Assembly: GCA_013076295.1 (NCBI GenBank)
Contig: RQOL01000282.1
Span: forward strand, 53,851 to 117,850
DNA from: Sanderia malayensis
Taxonomy: Eukaryota; Cnidaria; Scyphozoa; Semaeostomeae; Pelagiidae
DNA length: 64,000 nt
Reading direction: 5' to 3'
Position 1 is the first letter of the stretch. Each line of letters begins with the position of its first letter. The notes beneath the pieces are model-generated. The model saw only the letters and a list, made by a program, of their open reading frames with translations. It ran no database searches and was not told the origin of the DNA. Position numbers and translations under genes: made by a program. Of this stretch, positions 59,495 through 64,000 are shown one piece after another.

Positions 59495-60323
59495 TCTAAT
59501 ATATATATTCTACGGAGTCACGTGATGACGCACTTTCCTTGCCAAAAACAATAGATTCGACCCGAAACAATAGGTCGAACGCCCCAAAACAATGGGCCGA
59601 AATGGCGAACGAGGTATCCATAAAGGCTTTTTTGTGAGGCCCTTAATCTGCCCTATTTTTAAGTGAGCTGTTCCTTGCCGGCTGAACCAGAAAGTTATCT
59701 ATATGAGAGCTTACAGTTTCGACTAAAAGGTTAGGAAATTCCTCGTTAAAGTTCGCCTAATTGGCTATCACAAAAAAACTACAGTTTACGGTGGCGAAAA
59801 TTCCAAATTTGCGTTGCGAACTCCATTTTCGAACCACATATTCGCTGTTCACGTGACCAGTTTCGCCTTTTGCAGCAAGTTGATTGGCTCTTTTGCGACT
59901 TCACGAGAACAGTTGCGATGCTTAGGCCTAATGTAAACATGCCCAAAGTTTTAATCAACAAATTATGATAAGGGATTATCAGGCGAGCCAAGCTGTTGTA
60001 AAAGGAGTAGGCAGAGGCATGAGCATAAGCATATGCAGCACACAATGTGCGCCCTATCAGTCAATGCTTTTTGATAATGGGTAGACAGGCGAGCGCAGCG
60101 AGCTAACCCATTGTATGTGAGCTTGACAGGGGCATGAGCGTAAGCGAAAGCAGCGCACAAAGTGCACCAACCACAGGCGAGCGTAGCGAGCTAGCCCATG
60201 GTACGTGGGGTCGAAAGAGGCATGAGCGTAAGGGAATGCAGCGCACGAAGTGCGCCAACCACAGTAAGTTTTTTTCACTTGCCCCCCTCCGGGAAGGGAG
60301 CGAACGCAAGCGCCCCCGGTTAG
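59495..60323 (+). mobile_element. Compact non-autonomous Helitron X9, 829 bp, second subfamily
   Basis: It starts TCTAATATATATATTC after the X8 CTAG and ends with the GC-rich stem and TTAG (60320-60323), a CTRR variant. The 5' end has TCACGTGA and AACAATAG/AACAATAG/AACAATGG at 59547, 59566 and 59588. The 3' half holds three diverged hairpin blocks (about 60018, 60130 and 60220). The middle is unrelated to X1-X8, so this is a separate subfamily sharing only the termini. No gene. Confidence 0.8.
59547..59595 (+). promoter_or_regulatory. Iteron-like AACAAT repeats at the X9 5' end
   Basis: Three copies spaced 19 and 22 bp apart, 52 bp from the terminus, with ttcgaccc and ggtcgaac between them. 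The arrangement matches X1 although the surrounding sequence does not. Confidence 0.45.
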
Positions 60324-61081
60324 TTCATTCAAGATTCTCCTTCTCCTTACAGTTTTGGGACGATGATCCTGATAAAGCAGAATTTTGTGAAGCCCAACAA
60401 ATTTTGATTCATCGGGTGCATTTCCATGGGCTAGCAAAACACATCGATATGGCATATTTTCCCAGTTTCACGCATAAATCTAACAATCCTTAATCATTTT
60501 TTTGATGTTCCCCGTTCCTGTACTGTTTTAGCATTGCTCGGCTTACACCCGCCGGCACTGAGTACAACGAGCAGCCACTACATCGGAATTTTGTAATTCT
60601 TCCCCACAGCTGCAAACTCATCACAAGCCTTTCAAATTTCAATGCCATAATGCGCCTACCTGTTTCTTATCATGAAAGTCAAAAAACAAATCTCGAGCCT
60701 ATCGTGTGAGAGAAAATCGATGTCAGATTTGTTGCTTCAGCACGGGAAAATGAACGGGTCACCAATAGCACCAACTATGATGTCATAGTTGACTCTACCC
60801 AGGCCTATAAGTTAACAACGAAAAAGTGGCACGCGTTGCCTTGTATCTCAAAAACTACTTGTCATATCAAAAAATATAAATGCATTCACAATCAGCGCTT
60901 TCCAATCTATAGTTTCAGCCAATAAAAAAATAAGGCGTAGAAGCACTTTAAAAGGAGATATGCTGCCTGCAAAAAGTTTTTGGACTTAGGGCTAGTGTCA
61001 AGAGTGGTAGCTGCCATCATGACCATTCTGAATATTGGAACTTGAGATGAAGACCCAGATGAATCTGCTCTTCCAAACTAT
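60324..61081 (+). other. Non-array sequence between X9 and the DUF6589-like fragment
   Basis: A ..ctccttacag acceptor at 60341-60350 is followed by an open stretch to 60492 containing FWDDDPDKAEF. It could be an exon of a host gene whose intron received X9, but I recognise no family. The rest (about 60500-61080) shows no gene or repeat that I can name. Confidence 0.3.
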
Positions 61082-62004
61082 TTGGGAGTTGGTGGCAAGG
61101 AATCCAAAAAAAGTTTCTTAAACAAATTAGCGAGCGATTTCTTCAATCGTTTCATATTACAGGCAGAACCTTTTGTGCAAACGACACAGGCAAAAGGTGA
61201 AGCAGAGGACGAATTAGCACAGCTTATGAAAACTGCAGATGAAAAATTTAAATGCCAAGAGCCTTCCTTATGGGTAAGGGTAAGACAGATCATGAAAAGG
61301 CAGCACATGGTATGCACAAAGTCATTGCTAGCAAGACTTTTGATGACAGTGATGATATGTATAAGTACCAATGTTCATAGCTGGAGTATCTTATGCTTGT
61401 GAGAAATTTTAAGGATGCAGTTTCAGAAGGGGATGGAGACCGCACCTTACGGTGTTGGAGGTTTTTTCTTCCATACCTGAAGGCAGATGGTTCTTCCAGT
61501 CGAAAATACTGCTTGGAGGGACTCTATTTTTTGTGCCAAGTCAATTGCCTGTTGTCTCCTAGAGAATCCTGTCACCTTGTATGGAATCGCGGTGTGAAAA
61601 GAAAGACAGGTTTAGGTGGCAACATTCCCATTGATTTAGCAATGGAGCATTACATACCCATTGTGAAATTACTAAAGAGAAAACTGGGACCAAATAAGAG
61701 GAATAGTCTCCAGCGATACATGAAAGCAATTGGGTGTACCAAGGTATTGCTTGAGGACTTTGATGAAATGACAGGGATAATCAAAAGGAGTGGAAAACAC
61801 GTCGCAAAATCTTCTAAAAAGGACAAAGCAAAAATTGTAGAACAACTTATGAATGAAAACGCTCTAACACCAAAGAAGAACAGAAAGTACTCTGTGTTTA
61901 ACGATTTCAAACCAAGTCTTCTTACAAACTTTGATTATCATACGTTTTACAACTGGATAGATATGCACAAGCAAGAAGTGGAGAATAAAAGAAAGGCACG
62001 CTGA
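61082..62004 (+). pseudogene. DUF6589-domain protein, C-terminal fragment, broken
   Basis: The reading frame 61393-62004 (203 codons) shows the pattern of DUF6589 proteins: EGDGDRTLRCWRFFLPYLKA, NCLLSPRESCHLVWNR, GGNIPIDLAMEHY and, near the end, FNDFKPSLLTNFDYHTFYNW. The function of this family is unknown. It is widespread in cnidarians and often found among repeats. The preceding frame (61082 to about 61265) looks like the upstream part of the same domain (NKLASDFFNRFI..). An intermediate piece in the third frame (HGMHKVIASKTFDD, about 61300-61345) ends at a TAG near 61379. At least one frameshift and one stop therefore separate the parts. No start or N-terminal region is visible. Confidence 0.65.
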
Positions 62005-62147
62005 AGAAAACAAGGAAGAACATGCAACAAATACATCCAGAATCTTGTGGCTTTGGGTTATGCCAAGGCTGACTTAAGGATAGCTCTTTTTCGGGTTGAT
62101 CTATACTTATATCTTTACCATCATGGAGTGTGTCTTAGGAACACTCT

Positions 62148-62701
62148 TCAACAGAACAATACGACTCTAACATAGAAATATCCCACATTAAGATCCTCTG
62201 CTTCAGAATCGTGTCTGATATTTACCCATTCATCTTGTAAGCTATGCATTGATTGATCAAAATCAGGTAAACCTGCAAAAGCGACATCTTCAACTATAAC
62301 TTCAAACCCAGTTTTTAATATAGATAATATGCCTACAGCATAAACTTGCGCCATATTTCAACATGATCATAAACGTCTTGCAGGGAAAATATGTTTTGAC
62401 TGCTGCTTAAAACTTGATTAATGTGCAAGGCATTGAACTCACTGTATGTGATGGGTAGAGAAATCATTCTGCTATGATCTAGAATTTTTCTGTACTCTTC
62501 AAGAAGCATTTCAAGTTGGTTTTTCTGTTCCATGTACACCTCCCGCATTTTCTTTGCTTTTGTTACCTCAATTTTCTCAGGTTTCAGTCTCATGGTTGCC
62601 CAGTCAGTACATGACGGGGAGCAGTCACATAACTTTGCACAGTTATCGTAGCAAAGGCAACGTTCTATTGCCTCTGTTTTGTAATTCTCAAAGTTCTTCA
62701 T
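62148..62701 (-). pseudogene. Cys-rich protein fragment, minus strand, frameshifted
   Basis: Two overlapping minus-strand frames (62333-62701, 122 codons; 62148-62354) read as one protein if a single base was lost near 62345, at ..HVEIWRK / VYAVGIL... The first part has a cysteine cluster (CLCYDNCAKLCDCSPSC) that could bind zinc, and a predicted helical Glu/Lys-rich middle. The second part is acidic, as in a C-terminal tail. I cannot place it in a family. A C-terminal tail of a helicase-type transposon protein is one possibility. It converges on the DUF6589-like fragment, 143 bp away. Confidence 0.4.
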
Positions 62702-62778
62702 GAGACAACTTCTGCAATTTTTTTCTTTGATATACTATACGATACATTTTTTAATCAGGTCCTCTGAGCAACATTGCA

Positions 62779-63803
62779 TCTAATAAATATACTCTGTGGA
62801 GTCACATGACGGCCCTTCAAACTCGCCAAAAACAATAGATTTGACCCGAAACAATAGGTCGAACGCCCCAAAACAATGGGTCGAAAGAGCGAACCATGTA
62901 ATCACAAAGGCTTATTCGTTTGAGGGTATATGGCGATGCATTTCACACTGAAGGTTTAGTTTCCTGTATGATATCGGTTGTGCCTGTATGGTATGAAGGT
63001 AAGCATATTGCAACTTATCCACAATTAAAATTAAATATAAATCTTCGCAAAACCAATAGTGCTTCAAAACACGTTTTCGGGTAATTAGCTACCACCGTTT
63101 GCAAAAAGTGGTAGAAAGCGAAAAAGAAAGAAGGCCAATGAAAACAACAAAAATTGCATTTGAAAACGATACAGAACTTAATTATGTCTTTTTTGGCGAT
63201 TCTATGATGAAAGCAGTACTGATAGCGATGACAGTGAATTGGGCTAATTTGACATGTCATCACATTGCGAAATAACTTAACAACTACATCATTTGAACTT
63301 TAGTCCATTCTGATGACGTCATTACAAAAATTTCAAGAGCTCATATTCTTTTCTGTATAGATTTTATGGCCCTAATTCTTATATGTTTTTTGCTTGGTTT
63401 AAAATTTTCTGTCGATTGATATTAATTATGCTGAAGTTTGATGAAAAAAATTTGATTGACACCCCAGATATGAAGTAAGCAATAACATGACACCCAGGCT
63501 GAAAATTTTTTGCCCCTGGCGGATTTTGAAGCCCAAACCCCCAGTAACATGTCTCAAAAAACAGAATTCCGGTTACCCTGATTGCTAGAATCTTATAAGA
63601 ATTTCCCTGTCTACTGTAAAGAGTGAATACTATTAGTGCTCAATCAAAGTTCAAGTCCTTGCTACTTGATAAGACACCAGTTGGAATTTTTACTGCAACT
63701 GCAACTAGACATACCAAGTTATCATTATTTGATATGCTTCAACTGGATGCTAGGAAAACTTTTTGTATAGCGAGAAATCCAGTTTGACCAAATATAATGT
63801 ATA
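62779..63803 (+). mobile_element. X10: Helitron 5' end of the X9 subfamily, 3' end unresolved
   Basis: TCTAATAAATATACTC preceded by A, as expected for insertion between A and T. GTCACATGAC replaces the E-box. AACAATAG, AACAATAG and AACAATGG lie at 62831, 62850 and 62872, the same 19/22 spacing as X9. An aaaggctta segment follows, as in all family members. No CTRR end is found before the minus-strand terminus at 63804. No gene; 63000-63800 shows nothing else recognisable. Confidence 0.55.
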
Positions 63804-64000
63804 CTAGCCGGGGTCACGTTCGCTCGCTTCCCGGAGGGGGGCAAGTGAAAAAAACTTGATGTGGTTGGCGCACTTCATGCGCTGCATTCGCTTACGCTCA
63901 TGCCTCTTTCCACCCCACGTACAATGGGTTAGCTCGCTACGCTTGCCTGTGGTTGGCGCACTCAGTGCGCTGCATTCGCCTACGCTCATGCCCCTTTCAA
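63804..64000 (-). mobile_element. 3' end of a minus-strand Helitron running off the right edge
   Basis: Read on the minus strand, the sequence ends in the GC-rich stem and CTAG (63804-63807). It is preceded by hairpin blocks (GCGCAT-GAA-GTGCGC near 63878, another near 63960) and the gctaaccc tail of the 88-bp repeat. This is the only opposite-orientation terminus in the window. Confidence 0.75.

Overview
This is an intron-bearing animal genome segment made almost entirely of Helitron (rolling-circle) DNA transposons. The reasons are: three copies of a multi-exon Rep-helicase gene with good GT/AG splice sites, long microsatellites, nested inverted-repeat transposons, and a DUF6589-type gene fragment. 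DUF6589 genes are especially common in cnidarians, so a coral- or anemone-like marine invertebrate is my best guess, at low confidence. No bacterial operon, rRNA, tRNA or CRISPR array is visible.

Layout. From the left edge to about 60.3 kb, elements in the same orientation sit head to tail. Each 3' end (a GC-rich hairpin followed by CTAG) abuts the next 5' end (TCT plus an AT-rich run) with no spacer. Helitron A (1-9061) is cut by the window edge. X1-X5 (9062-23287) are five non-autonomous elements of 2-3.9 kb: a shared 5' region, a 14-bp minisatellite and one to several copies of the 3' hairpin block. Helitron B (23288-40436) and Helitron C (40437-54765) are gene-bearing. Segment Y (54766-57275) starts like a Helitron but its content is unrecognised. 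X8 (57276-59494) and the 829-bp X9 (59495-60323) follow. Next come a broken DUF6589-like gene (+) and a convergent frameshifted Cys-rich reading frame (-). A further 5' end (X10, 62779) and the 3' end of a minus-strand element (63804 to the right edge) close the window.

Genes. The autonomous elements encode a Rep-helicase: zinc knuckle, HUH endonuclease with the Y-x3-Y pair, then a Pif1-type helicase ending in a typical Helitron C-terminus. It has about eight coding exons plus short 5' untranslated exons. All three copies are disabled as written, by different lesions. Each element also carries a small three-exon gene that I do not recognise: 132 aa intact in C, 144 aa intact in B, frameshifted near its end in A. 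Its core diverges strongly between B and C yet stays open, which suggests selection on a Helitron-associated protein. Spliced remnants of at least one minus-strand gene and one more plus-strand exon lie in the modules that flank both genes. Small-gene promoters contain perfect E2F-type sites. Element 5' ends contain an E-box and three iteron-like AACAATRG repeats.

Caution. Copy C between about 49.5 and 52.2 kb, and the 9-13 kb stretch, are rich in single-base deletions. Some of the apparent gene damage may therefore be consensus error rather than biology.
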